Shown: positions 31,413-40,194, counted from the stretch's first letter. The stretch is 64,000 bases of DNA from SZUA-430 sp040080835 (GCA_040080835.1 JBEBHP010000007.1:62001-126000), one strand, 5' to 3'. Notes: generated from the sequence alone by a model not told the origin. Made by a program: numbers and translations.

Positions 31413-31447
31413 ACAACCCGCGAGTTTCCCCGCGGGTTGTCTTTTTT
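31413..31447 (+). terminator. Strong intrinsic terminator, oriented rightward
   Basis: A 10-bp perfect stem ACAACCCGCG / CGCGGGTTGT with an 8-nt loop, followed on the plus strand by CTTTTTT. Both flanking genes are on the minus strand, so the T-run faces against them. On the minus strand the same hairpin ends in TTGTTC, which may still stop the gene at 31459. Confidence 0.8.
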
Positions 31448-31458
31448 GCAGTACCAAA

Positions 31459-32229
31459 TCAGGAGTAAAAGACGTCGTACCGTACTTGAATGATCTCGCC
31501 AGTCTCTTCATCGATCAGAAGCGCATCGGGTCCATAGCGCACCCAGATCAGTCCGGGCGGCGGAGCAAACAATTCATAAAGGATGAAGTTCGTCAGCCAG
31601 AAATTCTGACTGAAATAGTACCGCGGAAGGCGCTCTCCGTAGCCGTAACGTCTGTAAGAATTCCCACCACTCCAGCGATAGCGTTCAACCTGGTACCGAT
31701 GTACCGACCTGTAATTGTGTCGGTACTTTTGGAATCTGGCTTCCTGGCGCGGAGCAGGTGCGTTCCAGTTCCTGTCGGGCTCACGCCTGCCAGCTGACCT
31801 GTCTCCTCCACGATCTTCGTTTCGTACTGCAGGCGTGTAAGGTGTTCGTCCAGCCGGTTTCGCTTCTTCCCGCCTGGCATTTTGTACTGGCGGCGCATTG
31901 CGCTTCCCCGATGTCATCCGCTCAACGCGGCCGCGTCTCGCATTCGCAGGATTGGGTTGTCGATCGTTCTGCCGCGCTTGATCATTGCCACGCTGTTGTC
32001 CTTGCTGATCCGCCGGAACCGAGGGCTTTGCCTGCGGTACCTTTTTCACTTTCTTGTCGTCAGGTTGGTTTCCATCGTGTGTTCCGCCGCGATCGCTTTG
32101 TGCGATCACCGTTCGACCTGGTTCGTTTGAAATTGAATCATTGTCTGCATGCACGACCACAGCATTGGCACTGACAAGTGCAAATGCGGCAGCGAGACTG
32201 GCAGCACGAGCTGCGTATAGAATATCCAT
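31459..32229 (-). CDS. RcnB-family periplasmic protein
   Basis: A 256-residue protein from ATG 32229, preceded by GAAGGAAAC. It has a signal peptide (AARAASLAAAFALVSANAVVVHA), a disordered Lys/Arg/Gln/Pro-rich middle, and a C-terminal RcnB domain (GERLPRYYFSQNFWL, PPPGLIWVRYGPDALLIDEE, TGEIIQVRYDVFY). RcnB in Escherichia coli modulates nickel/cobalt efflux, but the domain is widespread in envelope proteins of unknown role. A near-match EcfG site lies at 32327-32351. Confidence 0.85.
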   Translation of the reverse strand: MDILYAARAASLAAAFALVSANAVVVHADNDSISNEPGRTVIAQSDRGGTHDGNQPDDKKVKKVPQAKPSVPADQQGQQRGNDQARQNDRQPNPANARRGRVERMTSGKRNAPPVQNARREEAKPAGRTPYTPAVRNEDRGGDRSAGRREPDRNWNAPAPRQEARFQKYRHNYRSVHRYQVERYRWSGGNSYRRYGYGERLPRYYFSQNFWLTNFILYELFAPPPGLIWVRYGPDALLIDEETGEIIQVRYDVFYS

Positions 32230-32326
32230 GATGTTTCCTTCGAAAGCCGTGATTTCTGTGTGCTGCATATTCTGCAGGGCAGAGAGCGTGTTTCGCGCTT
32301 GCCCGGTAAACGGCAGCTGAAGTAAC

Positions 32327-32351
32327 AACACGTGCTCAGGCAATTCGTTCC
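32327..32351 (-). promoter_or_regulatory. Possible EcfG promoter of the RcnB-family gene (one mismatch)
   Basis: GGAAC-N16-TGTT on the minus strand. The -35 element is perfect and the -10 has T for C. It lies about 98 bp upstream of the start codon. Confidence 0.5.
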
Positions 32352-32381
32352 CTTGTGAACAAATCCGGGAACCGCCAGATT

Positions 32382-32576
32382 CTATTCGTGGGTGGGATAA
32401 CTTGTAGGGACACACAACAGTCCCACCACGCCCGAAACGCACAACAGCACTGTTGAAGAAACGAGCGCGGCCTGAAACTGCGGCGTGATGGGCATACCGA
32501 TCAGGGAGGCGCAGCCAAAGACGGAGTCAGCAAGCGCTATGAGAAGAAAGAAGCTCGACCAGACAAATCCGAACAT
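32382..32576 (-). CDS. Small membrane protein of unknown function
   Basis: A 64-residue frame whose ATG at 32576 follows GAGGG at normal spacing. It has two hydrophobic helices (FVWSSFFLLIALADSVFGCASLI and VSSTVLLCVSGVVGLLCV) joined by a short loop. No family is recognised. A longer version starting at 32648 adds residues without features. It could be a genuine small stress or envelope protein. Confidence 0.5.
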   Translation of the reverse strand: MFGFVWSSFFLLIALADSVFGCASLIGMPITPQFQAALVSSTVLLCVSGVVGLLCVPTSYPTHE

Positions 32577-32697
32577 TGTGCCCTCACGCAGGCCCCAACC
32601 GGGCTGCTGCGAGCAGCCTGTGGAATGACCCATGCGCATACAACGCACAAGGCTGCCGATGGTTTCATCTCCGGAACCGCCTATGGCTTGTCACCGC

Positions 32698-33093
32698 CTA
32701 AACCCTGGCGGGACCAAGCACGCGAACAAGCGCGCCATACAGGTCAATTCGAGTGTACGGCTTGGATACAATGACGTGGTGCCGATACTGCGCCAGCACG
32801 CCGTCCTCCCCATAGCCGGTCGTAAAGATGAGCGGAATCCCGAGCCGATTCAACTCATCCGCCACAGCGTAGACCTTTTCACCCGCCAGATTCACGTCAA
32901 GCACCGCTGCATCAAACCCGGCATTCGCAATGAGCGAAATGGCTTTCGCCACTCTTCCAGCCATTGCAAATGTGCAACCAAAACCGCCCACAACGTCAGC
33001 GAGGTCGAGCGCAATCATCATCTCGTCTTCGACAAGAAGCAGATGCCTTCCGGTTAATGAAATCAAATCGGCGGCTTGCGTCTTTGTCGTCAT
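32698..33093 (-). CDS. Single-domain response regulator (CheY-like)
   Basis: A 131-residue receiver domain with the acidic pair (VEDE), phospho-acceptor Asp in DAAVLDVNLAG, TTGYGED in the place of the switch Thr and the SKPY lysine. The PLIFTTGYG stretch is close to the FAT-GUY signature of alphaproteobacterial stress receivers. It has no output domain. The start ATG overlaps the stop of the hybrid kinase gene (ATGA), so it is the likely phosphate partner of that kinase. Confidence 0.92.
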   Translation of the reverse strand: MTTKTQAADLISLTGRHLLLVEDEMMIALDLADVVGGFGCTFAMAGRVAKAISLIANAGFDAAVLDVNLAGEKVYAVADELNRLGIPLIFTTGYGEDGVLAQYRHHVIVSKPYTRIDLYGALVRVLGPARV

Positions 33094-36000
33094 TCTCGCC
33101 CCGCGACATCTGGCAGGAATATCTCAATCGTGCATTCGACACCCGAAGGCTCGAATTCATGCCTGATCTTTCCATCAAGCTGCAGGGCTAGCCCTTCCGA
33201 TATAAGTCGGGTACCGAAGCCTTTCCGCCGCGACGCGACCACGGACGGACCCCCGGACTCCGTCCACACAAGCTTCAGCAGCCTGCGCCCGTCACAGGAC
33301 GTCAAGGTCCAACCCACAGCTACATGCCCCACCGACCCCGACAACGCGCCGTATTTCGCAGCGTTGGTACTGAGTTCATGGATCGCCATGCCCAGCGCCA
33401 GAGCCGTATTGGCATCAAGAAGTACGTCGGTGCCGTCAACCGTCCAACGCAGAGCATCAGTCTTGAACGGCGCCAGTTCGCACATCACGACATCCCGCAA
33501 CAACGCACCCTGCCAGTCGCTCGTCTGCAAAAGATTGTGCGTACGTGCCAGCGACATCAAGCGTGACAGAAAGGCTGCCCTGTATGCTTCCACACTCGTT
33601 GCACCTGGCGATGTCTGCATCGCAATGGATTGCACGATCGCCAGCGTGTTCTTTACCCGATGACTCAATTCGTGAAGAAGCAACTCGCGGTGGCTTTCTG
33701 CGAACTTGTGTTCCGTAATATCAACCACGACGGACAGTACGCGGCTCGCATGACCAGCGGCACCTGCTATCGAAGAAACGCTGTTGCGGACCCAGATGAC
33801 AGAGCCGTCGGGCCGTATGTATCTTGCGTCGACATCAAATCCGGGACCATCCTTCAAAAGCTGCTCAAACAAAATGGAATATCTGGGCCAGTCTCCAGGA
33901 TGGGTGATATCCTGGATGCGAAGTGCTTTCAGCTCGGTCTTTGTTCTGCCAGTCAGGCGACAAAACAGGGGATTGCACAATGTAAATGTACCTTTGAAGT
34001 CAGTTTCCGCTACACCTGCCGCAGCCTGATTGATGATGGCAGACAACCGCCGTTCGCTTTCCGTCAGCGCGTTCTCGAGCAGCTTTTGCGACGTAATATC
34101 GAAAAAGGTGACGACGACGCCATCAACGACGTTCTTCACCGTACGATAGGGCCGAATGCGCATCAACAATACGGAGCCCGCACCTTCATTTCCGATGCGA
34201 ACCTCTCGCTCAATCATGTCCAGTGTCACCAGAACACTTTTTACATCCTGCTCCAGTCCATCATAGTTCAATCTGCTCACTAGTTCCGTCACGGGGCGGC
34301 CCAGGTCGCTCTCGCGCAAATGTATGAGCTCGGTCATGCCGGGAGTGAAGCTTTTGATGCGCAGATCCCTGTCCAGAAAGATCGTGGCGATTTGCGTACT
34401 GTCGAGCAGATTTCGCAAATCTCCGTTCAGGCGCATTAGTTGCGCATTCTTGTCCTGCATCTCGGAATTGACGGTGCGCAGCTCTTCGTTGATGGACTGC
34501 ATTTCCTCCTTGGCAGTCTCCAGTTCCTCGTTCGACGCCTGAAGCTCTTCATTGACGGACTGAAATTCCTCGTTGGAGGATTTCATTTCCTCGGAGGTCG
34601 TTTCCAGTTCGTCCACTGCTTCGCGCAGCGAAGACTTCGCAACCGCGAGTTCCCGCTCAAGCTCCGCAAGCTGTGAGCCACCAACAACAGCATCATTCAC
34701 ACTTGCAGGCCTTGCTGCACCGTTGCTGCTTGTGGAGCCTGCTGCGTCCCTGAAGGCAACCAGGCAAAGATCTGACTCCGGCCCCTCCTTTGCAAGAGGT
34801 TCCACAACAACCACAACAGGACGCTTCTTTCCGCCGCCAATGTCATTGATGCAATCGCTGACGACGGCCTCTCGCTTTCGCAGCGCAAGCCTGACGGCCG
34901 AGCGAATCGTGGGACGAAGTGACTTTCTCAAAATGGAAAACAAGTCCAGGCTTGCAACGCCTGCAGATGGCTCCAGGTACTGCCCCACGTCCCCACCTGA
35001 AAACCTGACAACCTGGAAGTTTCGGTCAACAACAACGTAGGCAGGTGAAAAGCGGGAGACGATGCGCTGGGCGCACTTCTCAATCGGATCTTCCAAACCA
35101 GAACCAGCAGCTTCACGCTTCGAACGTCCTGTCGCGAGCAGAGGAAATTCGGGCAACGAAGCGCCGGCCGTCCTGCACCACTCGAAGATCCTGCACTTCT
35201 TGTCGACGGTCGAAAACAAGGTCGCATTGCGCGTCACCCCTTCGGATGACCCCAGAAACAGAAATCCCCCCGGCCCCAACGCATAGTGAAAATTGTGCAA
35301 CACCCGGTCCTGCAGGACACGATCAAAATAGATCATGACATTTCGACATGACACGAGATCCAGTTTGGAAAACGGCGGGTCCTTGATCAGGCTATGGGTC
35401 GAAAAAACGCACATCTCGCGAATTTCCTTGGCCACGCAGAACTCACCGTCAACAGCCACGAACCACTTGCTTTGACGCTCGGGAGATACACCTTGAAGGG
35501 GAGCCCGAAACCGGCCGCTTCGCGCCCTTACAATGGCGCGATCATCAATGTCGCTTCCAAATATCTGGATCCGCGGAGCGTCCTTCAGTCCTTCCGTCGC
35601 CTCCCTGAAGAGCATCGCAATGGAATAGGCCTCCTCGCCTGTTGCACAACCTGCAACCCAGACCCGAATCTGATCTCCCGGAGTTTTGCTTGCGATCAGC
35701 TTGTTGACTACATCTTTCCGCAGCGCCTCAAAGGCTGCAGGGTCTCGAAAGAACTGGGTTACACCGATCAGAATCTCCCGGAACAAGGCTTCCGCTTCAC
35801 GAGGCTCTTTCTCCATGCGCGCAATAAATTCCGACACGCTGCTGATCTGCAGGACCTGCATGCGCCTCTGTACGCGCCTGAGAACGGTGCTTTCCTTGTA
35901 TTGACCGAAGTCTTGTCCAACCGCCCTCTTCAGGATTTCAGAAATCACCGTCAAATGCTCAGCCATATCGGTGCGCTCACCATTGGTATCCTTGTGCTGG

Positions 36001-36602
36001 GACGCCTCGATGAGATATGCGCGATGGGCAATCAACCGCGCCGCCATGCTCTCGACCGGCAACACCAGATCAACTTGCCCGGTAGCCGCAGCACTGTCTG
36101 GCATTCCGGACATCGCGTGGTGGTCAAATTCCGCTTGTGCGAGTGTCAGCCCACCATTTTCTTTCACGGCCTTCAGGCCGATCGAACCGTCACTTCCCAT
36201 CCCCGACAGCACAATGCAAACGGCATTTGGTCCCTGGTCCTCTGCCAGCGACAAAAAGAACGTATCGATGGGATGGCGCAACTCGCGCGGTGGTGCGGGC
36301 TTTCTCATGCGAAGCACGCCACTTTCGATCGTCAGGGTAGCGTCCGGAGGAATGACAAAAATCGAATTTGCAACCAGCTTGGCACCGTCCCATGCTTCTA
36401 CGACGCGCATTTTGGTCTGACTGCCAATCAGGTTGACCAGCAGACTCTCGTGGGCCGGGTCCAGGTGCTGGACGAGCACGAACGCCATTCCGTTCTCCGC
36501 CGGCATCTCGACAAAAAACTTCTTGAACGCTTGCAGGCCCCCCGCAGAGGCGCCGATGCCGACAACCAGCGGAGAACTTCCGTCAAAGATGCCCTTTGAC
36601 AT
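33090..36602 (-). CDS. CheB-CheR-coiled coil-PAS-PAS-HWE hybrid sensor kinase
   Basis: A 1170-residue multidomain protein. Residues about 10-190 are a CheB methylesterase with GASAGG, VQHLDP and MGSDG catalytic elements. About 215-480 is a CheR methyltransferase with AGCATGEEAYS. About 645-735 is a long Glu/Asn-rich coiled coil (SSNEEFQSVNEELQASNEEL). Two PAS domains follow, then an HWE-type kinase: phosphoacceptor LLLHELSHRVKNTLA, N-box ELSTNAAKYGALS and the WTESGG signature. HWE kinases phosphorylate PhyR or stress receivers in alphaproteobacteria. The first gene of a two-gene operon with the receiver at 32698. No chemotaxis genes are near, so the CheB/CheR parts may be signalling modules. 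Confidence 0.93.
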   Translation of the reverse strand: MSKGIFDGSSPLVVGIGASAGGLQAFKKFFVEMPAENGMAFVLVQHLDPAHESLLVNLIGSQTKMRVVEAWDGAKLVANSIFVIPPDATLTIESGVLRMRKPAPPRELRHPIDTFFLSLAEDQGPNAVCIVLSGMGSDGSIGLKAVKENGGLTLAQAEFDHHAMSGMPDSAAATGQVDLVLPVESMAARLIAHRAYLIEASQHKDTNGERTDMAEHLTVISEILKRAVGQDFGQYKESTVLRRVQRRMQVLQISSVSEFIARMEKEPREAEALFREILIGVTQFFRDPAAFEALRKDVVNKLIASKTPGDQIRVWVAGCATGEEAYSIAMLFREATEGLKDAPRIQIFGSDIDDRAIVRARSGRFRAPLQGVSPERQSKWFVAVDGEFCVAKEIREMCVFSTHSLIKDPPFSKLDLVSCRNVMIYFDRVLQDRVLHNFHYALGPGGFLFLGSSEGVTRNATLFSTVDKKCRIFEWCRTAGASLPEFPLLATGRSKREAAGSGLEDPIEKCAQRIVSRFSPAYVVVDRNFQVVRFSGGDVGQYLEPSAGVASLDLFSILRKSLRPTIRSAVRLALRKREAVVSDCINDIGGGKKRPVVVVVEPLAKEGPESDLCLVAFRDAAGSTSSNGAARPASVNDAVVGGSQLAELERELAVAKSSLREAVDELETTSEEMKSSNEEFQSVNEELQASNEELETAKEEMQSINEELRTVNSEMQDKNAQLMRLNGDLRNLLDSTQIATIFLDRDLRIKSFTPGMTELIHLRESDLGRPVTELVSRLNYDGLEQDVKSVLVTLDMIEREVRIGNEGAGSVLLMRIRPYRTVKNVVDGVVVTFFDITSQKLLENALTESERRLSAIINQAAAGVAETDFKGTFTLCNPLFCRLTGRTKTELKALRIQDITHPGDWPRYSILFEQLLKDGPGFDVDARYIRPDGSVIWVRNSVSSIAGAAGHASRVLSVVVDITEHKFAESHRELLLHELSHRVKNTLAIVQSIAMQTSPGATSVEAYRAAFLSRLMSLARTHNLLQTSDWQGALLRDVVMCELAPFKTDALRWTVDGTDVLLDANTALALGMAIHELSTNAAKYGALSGSVGHVAVGWTLTSCDGRRLLKLVWTESGGPSVVASRRKGFGTRLISEGLALQLDGKIRHEFEPSGVECTIEIFLPDVAGRE

Positions 36603-37053
36603 TCTTTCAATCCGGGAATTTCAGAACGGAAAATTCCGTTCAGCATCAGCTTCTGATTTGCTGGCCGCAATCAGGCAACAAAACACCAGACACTTTACAG
36701 CAAGGATTTAGCTGCAACACAGCTCTCAGCATCAGCTGCAACATCGCCTTCACAATGACCCACATCAAGTCCGACAGGCGGATGTGAGGGCACTATAGTA
36801 CAGATTGAAGAGCTTTGAGCGCACCCCAATTCTCGCTCGGGGACAGCTCGCCGCAAAATCACTCAAAGATGCCGCACCACCATTCACCGTCTTTTTGAGT
36901 TCAGCATTGGCTCAAACAAGCCAATAGACAACATTCCGATGCCATGGAACCAAAACTAATTTGTTCGGAAGCAAGCAAAGCGGCCGCTCGCGCATTATCT
37001 ACCAGACAGCGAACTCTGCAAACGCATTGTCGAACGGGAACCCTGAACAATGC
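36603..37053. other. Gene-free divergent intergenic region
   Basis: This 451-bp stretch separates the hybrid kinase from the sigma factor gene. It contains the inverted repeat at 36624-36641 and an 11-bp direct repeat CAGCATCAGCT at 36641 and 36727. A GGAAC at 36946 has no CGTT at the right distance. No further gene is supported. Confidence 0.6.
36624..36641. promoter_or_regulatory. Inverted repeat upstream of the hybrid kinase
   Basis: Perfect 8-bp arms GAACGGAA / TTCCGTTC separated by AA, 22 bp before the start codon. It could be an operator or an mRNA leader hairpin. Confidence 0.4.
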
Positions 37054-37770
37054 ATGACAGACCAATTCCGGAACCAGTATCCCCAAGCAGCGCGGCTCCT
37101 CATTAGTGGCCCGAATGCGCCGGGTGCGCGTCCAGAACTGACCGGAACCTCGCCAGACGTCGCGCTAAATGCCGATGAGGACTTCCGGAAACGCCTGGTG
37201 GAAACGATCCCATACCTGCGAGCCTTCGCACAGACTTTGTGCCGAAATCGCGACGTTGCGGATGACCTTGCGCAGGAATCCATCACCAACGCCTGGCAGG
37301 CCCGCAAATCATTCCAGCCGGGCACCAACCTGAAGGCTTGGCTGTTTGTCATACAACGCAACGCCTTTTACTCCGCTCACAGACGAAAATGGCGTCAGGT
37401 CGAGTGGGATGAAGTCACGATGGACCGCATGCTTGTCACGCCAGGTGCGCAGGAACACGGCGTAAACCTGACGGACCTGAGGCGCGCCATGTCCACCCTC
37501 CCCGATGAACAAAGAGAGGCACTTATTCTCGTTGGCGCAGGCGGCTTCAGTTATCAGGAAGCCGCAGACATCTGCAGTTGCGCCGTTGGAACCATGAAAA
37601 GCCGGGTGTCACGCGCTCGAAGCACTTTGGACAAACTCATATCGGGAACCTCCCCGTTGCCGCCGTCGAAGGAAAGCGCAAGCAGCGCCTATCTTGGCAT
37701 TTCAAGCGAATTGGCCAAGCTTTCCACCAAGGGACCAGCGTCACAAACGCGACGACAGGCACCCAAATAG
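37054..37770 (+). CDS. EcfG-type (ECF15) sigma factor, paralog 1
   Basis: A 238-residue sigma factor from ATG 37054; the frame could extend to a TTG at 36961, and no strong ribosome site decides. The core starts at DEDFRKRLVETIPYLRAF, with region 2 DVADDLAQESITNAW and region 4 EQREALILVGAGGFSYQEAADICSCAVGTMKSRVSRAR, all typical of EcfG. A tail of about 50 residues follows region 4, and about 35 residues precede region 2. EcfG sigmas are held by NepR and freed by phosphorylated PhyR. This copy is away from the phyR-nepR locus and lacks a visible GGAAC-N16-CGTT promoter. Confidence 0.9.
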   Translation: MTDQFRNQYPQAARLLISGPNAPGARPELTGTSPDVALNADEDFRKRLVETIPYLRAFAQTLCRNRDVADDLAQESITNAWQARKSFQPGTNLKAWLFVIQRNAFYSAHRRKWRQVEWDEVTMDRMLVTPGAQEHGVNLTDLRRAMSTLPDEQREALILVGAGGFSYQEAADICSCAVGTMKSRVSRARSTLDKLISGTSPLPPSKESASSAYLGISSELAKLSTKGPASQTRRQAPK

Positions 37771-37823
37771 GGAACTACTTGCCTGCCAGCGAGTTACCAA
37801 CCTGAACGTCCACCAAATCTGCG

Positions 37824-37847
37824 GGAACATTCGCTGGTTTGCGCGTT
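37824..37847 (+). promoter_or_regulatory. Probable EcfG promoter, spacer 15
   Basis: GGAAC (37824-37828), N15, CGTT (37844-37847), ending 19 bp before the start of the small membrane gene at 37867. Spacing is one shorter than the other sites. Confidence 0.6.
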
Positions 37848-37866
37848 CAGGAATGGGTCAAAACAG

Positions 37867-38070
37867 ATGCTGAAATTGTTCATGCTTACCGTAATTGTCG
37901 TCGGTTCCCTCATGCTCCTGGGGTTTGCAGGCGCAGCCGCGATGACTTCACCCATTGGTCAAATCGCACTTGCAGTACTCTTCCTGCTGTCGATGTCTTT
38001 CGGAGTGATACTCGCCGCTCATACAGTGTCCCCGAATTTTCGACAGACAAAGAAATCCGCCCATTCCTGA
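37867..38070 (+). CDS. Small two-helix membrane protein (DUF1328-like)
   Basis: A 67-residue protein with two membrane helices (FMLTVIVVGSLMLLGFAGAAA and IGQIALAVLFLLSMSFGVIL) and a polar tail. The GFAG-x-A-A turn followed by an I-x-x-I-A helix resembles DUF1328 stress-linked membrane proteins, but the match is partial. A probable EcfG promoter lies directly upstream, leaving a leader of about 12 nt. Confidence 0.6.
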   Translation: MLKLFMLTVIVVGSLMLLGFAGAAAMTSPIGQIALAVLFLLSMSFGVILAAHTVSPNFRQTKKSAHS

Positions 38071-38104
38071 ACACCAGCGAAAGCAAGTGGCCTCGCCGTT
38101 CCAT

Positions 38105-38129
38105 GGAACCAACAAGGCTCCGGAACGTT
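38105..38129 (+). promoter_or_regulatory. EcfG promoter of the small membrane genes
   Basis: Exact GGAAC (38105-38109), N16, CGTT (38126-38129), 28 bp before the ATG at 38158. Confidence 0.85.
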
Positions 38130-38157
38130 TAATAGGTGAAAATCAGGAGACAGGAAA

Positions 38158-38316
38158 ATGCAAGACCGTTCAATGAGCAACACGCTCACAATCATACTCA
38201 TCGCGCTCATAGTTGTGGGAGCTGGCCTCTATTACTACGACCAGGTCATTGAGCCCCGTTCGGACGGCCCGATGGAACGGGCCGGCGAAAAACTCGACAA
38301 CGCGATGCAGAAATAA
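38158..38316 (+). CDS. Small single-helix membrane protein
   Basis: A 52-residue protein, MQDRSMSNTLTIIL at the start, with one membrane helix (TIILIALIVVGAGLYYY) and a charged cytoplasmic or periplasmic tail ending ERAGEKLDNAMQK. A GGAGACAGGAAA sequence provides the ribosome site. It sits 28 bp behind an exact EcfG promoter and 11 bp before the next small membrane gene, so both are one stress operon. Function unknown. Confidence 0.75.
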   Translation: MQDRSMSNTLTIILIALIVVGAGLYYYDQVIEPRSDGPMERAGEKLDNAMQK

Positions 38317-38327
38317 CAGGAGCCGTC

Positions 38328-38519
38328 ATGCCACTCATTCAATTGGTAATCGCATTGGTAATCGTTGGTGTTCTGCTTTGGGCAGTCAACACATACATCC
38401 CGATGGACGGGAAGATTAAGAATATTCTCAACATCGTTGTCGTCGCGGCCGTTGTCATCTGGCTGCTGCAGGTGTTTGGAATTCTGAGTGGATTGGGAAC
38501 CGTCCACGTGGGCGTCTAG
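38328..38519 (+). CDS. Thivi_2564-family small membrane protein
   Basis: A 63-residue protein with two membrane helices around the conserved stretch NTYIPMDGKIKNILNIVV and WLLQVFG, which is the signature of the Thivi_2564 family of unknown function. A strong AACAGGAG ribosome site precedes the ATG. It is co-transcribed with the 52-residue gene upstream. Confidence 0.85.
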   Translation: MPLIQLVIALVIVGVLLWAVNTYIPMDGKIKNILNIVVVAAVVIWLLQVFGILSGLGTVHVGV

Positions 38520-38543
38520 GCCAGGATCACTTGCCCCCAATAC

Positions 38544-38575
38544 AACGGCGCCCATGGCCAAGGGGCGTCGTTTGT
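38544..38575 (+). terminator. Hairpin after the small membrane operon
   Basis: A 10-bp stem AACGGCGCCC / GGGCGTCGTT with one G-U pair, followed by TGTCTT, 25 bp after the stop. Confidence 0.55.
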
Positions 38576-38684
38576 CTTCCCGGCGCGATGCAGCCTCTAA
38601 ACTGGGTCTTCGCTCGCGTGGAACCGGCATCGACGAAAGTCCAAATAACCTGCCGTACCGAATGAGGCGCTTTGTCTTGCTGCC

Positions 38685-38709
38685 GGAACCATTACCCAGC
38701 TGGCTCGTT
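38685..38709 (+). promoter_or_regulatory. EcfG promoter of the OmpA-like gene
   Basis: Exact GGAAC (38685-38689), N16, CGTT (38706-38709), 42 bp before the ATG. Confidence 0.85.
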
Positions 38710-38751
38710 ACGACACCAATCTCTGAACAACAGTCACTCGAGGTCAGTTTC

Positions 38752-39804
38752 ATGCGTGTTAAAACCCACCTTCTTGCAGGCGCTATTGCAGTAGCACTTG
38801 TGCCCATGGCGAACGCCGACCCGAATACGGGTTGGTATATTGGTGTTGAAGGCGGTGCCAATCGGGTAAATGACAACAGTGCAACTTTCAGCACCACCCT
38901 TCCAACGTCCGGCCCGGCGCAACTTACCTTTGACGACGGATGGGCCGCCCTCGCCACGGCTGGCTATGCCTTTCCAGGTCACTGGAGACTTGAGGGCGAA
39001 CTGGGCTACCGGCACAACAACGTGAAATCCATTTCGGGCGCGGTCAACAGCACGCGCGGAGAACTCGACACAGCGTCGCTGATGGGCAATGTCCTCTACG
39101 ACATCCCTGTCACTCAAAGGCTCACAGCAAGCATCGGAGCGGGCGCTGGCGTGGTCCATGAAGAGTTCGATGACGGAACACTGGATCAGGATGAAGAAGT
39201 CAAATTCGCGTACCAGGGCATCGCGGGCCTTAACTATTCGCTGAGTGCAGGAACCGAACTCACCCTCAACTACAGGTATTTGAGAGCAGCGGAATCCGAG
39301 TTTCATGGCCGGCACTTGGCCCACGCAGACTCCTATAACACCGACAACATCGACAACCAGACCATTACCATCGGCCTACGTTTCGACCTTCAGCGAGATG
39401 CGACCCGGGAATCTTACGTGGCACCGACGGTGGATACTCCTCCACCGCCAATGGCATCAGCAGCGCCGCCTCCGCCGCGCCAGTTTCTGGTTTTCTTCGG
39501 CTTTAACAAATCAAACCTGACAGCCGACGCTCAAGGGGTCATCGCAAGCGCAGCATCGGCGGCAAAGGAGTTTGGATCCGCATCAGTCAAGGTTGTTGGG
39601 CATGCCGACACTGTGGGTTCGGACAAGTACAACCAGCACCTTTCAGAGAACCGTTCGCATGCAGTCAAGGCCGCCTTGGTGAACGAGGGCATCGAGCCTG
39701 GCAAAATTACGGCTACCGGCGAGGGCGAAACCCAGCTGCTTGTGCAAACAGCTGACAACGTCAAGGAACCGCAAAACAGGCGGGCAAGCATCGATCTTCA
39801 GTAG
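38752..39804 (+). CDS. OmpA-family outer-membrane protein
   Basis: A 350-residue protein beginning at ATG 38752 after GAGGT. Signal peptide (LLAGAIAVALVPMANA), an eight-strand-type OmpA beta-barrel (GWYIGVEGGANRVN, WRLEGELGYRHNNV, TELTLNYRYLRA), a Pro-rich hinge (TPPPPMASAAPPPP), and a C-terminal OmpA peptidoglycan-binding domain with VVGHADTVGSDKYNQHLSE and NRRASIDL. It anchors the outer membrane to the wall. The EcfG promoter upstream puts it under stress control. Frames starting upstream of 38752 are not supported. Confidence 0.93.
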   Translation: MRVKTHLLAGAIAVALVPMANADPNTGWYIGVEGGANRVNDNSATFSTTLPTSGPAQLTFDDGWAALATAGYAFPGHWRLEGELGYRHNNVKSISGAVNSTRGELDTASLMGNVLYDIPVTQRLTASIGAGAGVVHEEFDDGTLDQDEEVKFAYQGIAGLNYSLSAGTELTLNYRYLRAAESEFHGRHLAHADSYNTDNIDNQTITIGLRFDLQRDATRESYVAPTVDTPPPPMASAAPPPPRQFLVFFGFNKSNLTADAQGVIASAASAAKEFGSASVKVVGHADTVGSDKYNQHLSENRSHAVKAALVNEGIEPGKITATGEGETQLLVQTADNVKEPQNRRASIDLQ

Positions 39805-39849
39805 AGCGTCCCTTCTAGATTTCAAACAACATTCAAAAGGAACACCAAT

Positions 39850-40194
39850 ATGGAAACGCCCCAGGAACTCTGGAATACCATTACAAGTTACGCGCAAGCG
39901 GGCTTTCATGAAATAAACGCCTTTCAGGGGCTGTTTATCGCCGTCATCGCAGCAATAATTCTCCATCGGTGGCTGGGTGTATTCGCGGTCGCACTGGGCG
40001 CGGCCGTTGTACACCTCGTCCTCGATGTCATGCTGCCTGTGATGGCAAATGGCGCTCAATTCCTGCTACCGAACATTCTTGACGGGGCGTACTGGCGCTA
40101 CGCGCTGACGCTCTATGTGGGATACGTGATCGTCATTTCCGTCTTCTACCTGATCAAGCGGGTGTTTGTGAACACCGAACATCAGGTCGCCTGA
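39850..40194 (+). CDS. Small membrane protein, three helices
   Basis: A 114-residue protein with about three membrane helices (GLFIAVIAAIILHRWLGVFAVALGAAVVHLVLDVM, YALTLYVGYVIVISVFYLI). AAAAGGAAC precedes the ATG. The gene lies 46 bp after ompA and could be transcribed with it. I do not recognise the family; His and Asp in the helices might matter. Confidence 0.7.
   Translation: METPQELWNTITSYAQAGFHEINAFQGLFIAVIAAIILHRWLGVFAVALGAAVVHLVLDVMLPVMANGAQFLLPNILDGAYWRYALTLYVGYVIVISVFYLIKRVFVNTEHQVA

Noticed and set aside
35394..36599. 401-codon plus-strand frame opposite the hybrid kinase
   Set aside because: The minus-strand kinase domains are intact and well conserved in motif; the opposite frame shows no domain.
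36946..36973. GGAAC upstream of the orphan EcfG sigma as a promoter
   Set aside because: No CGTT at 15-18 bases; the sequence there is GGAA.
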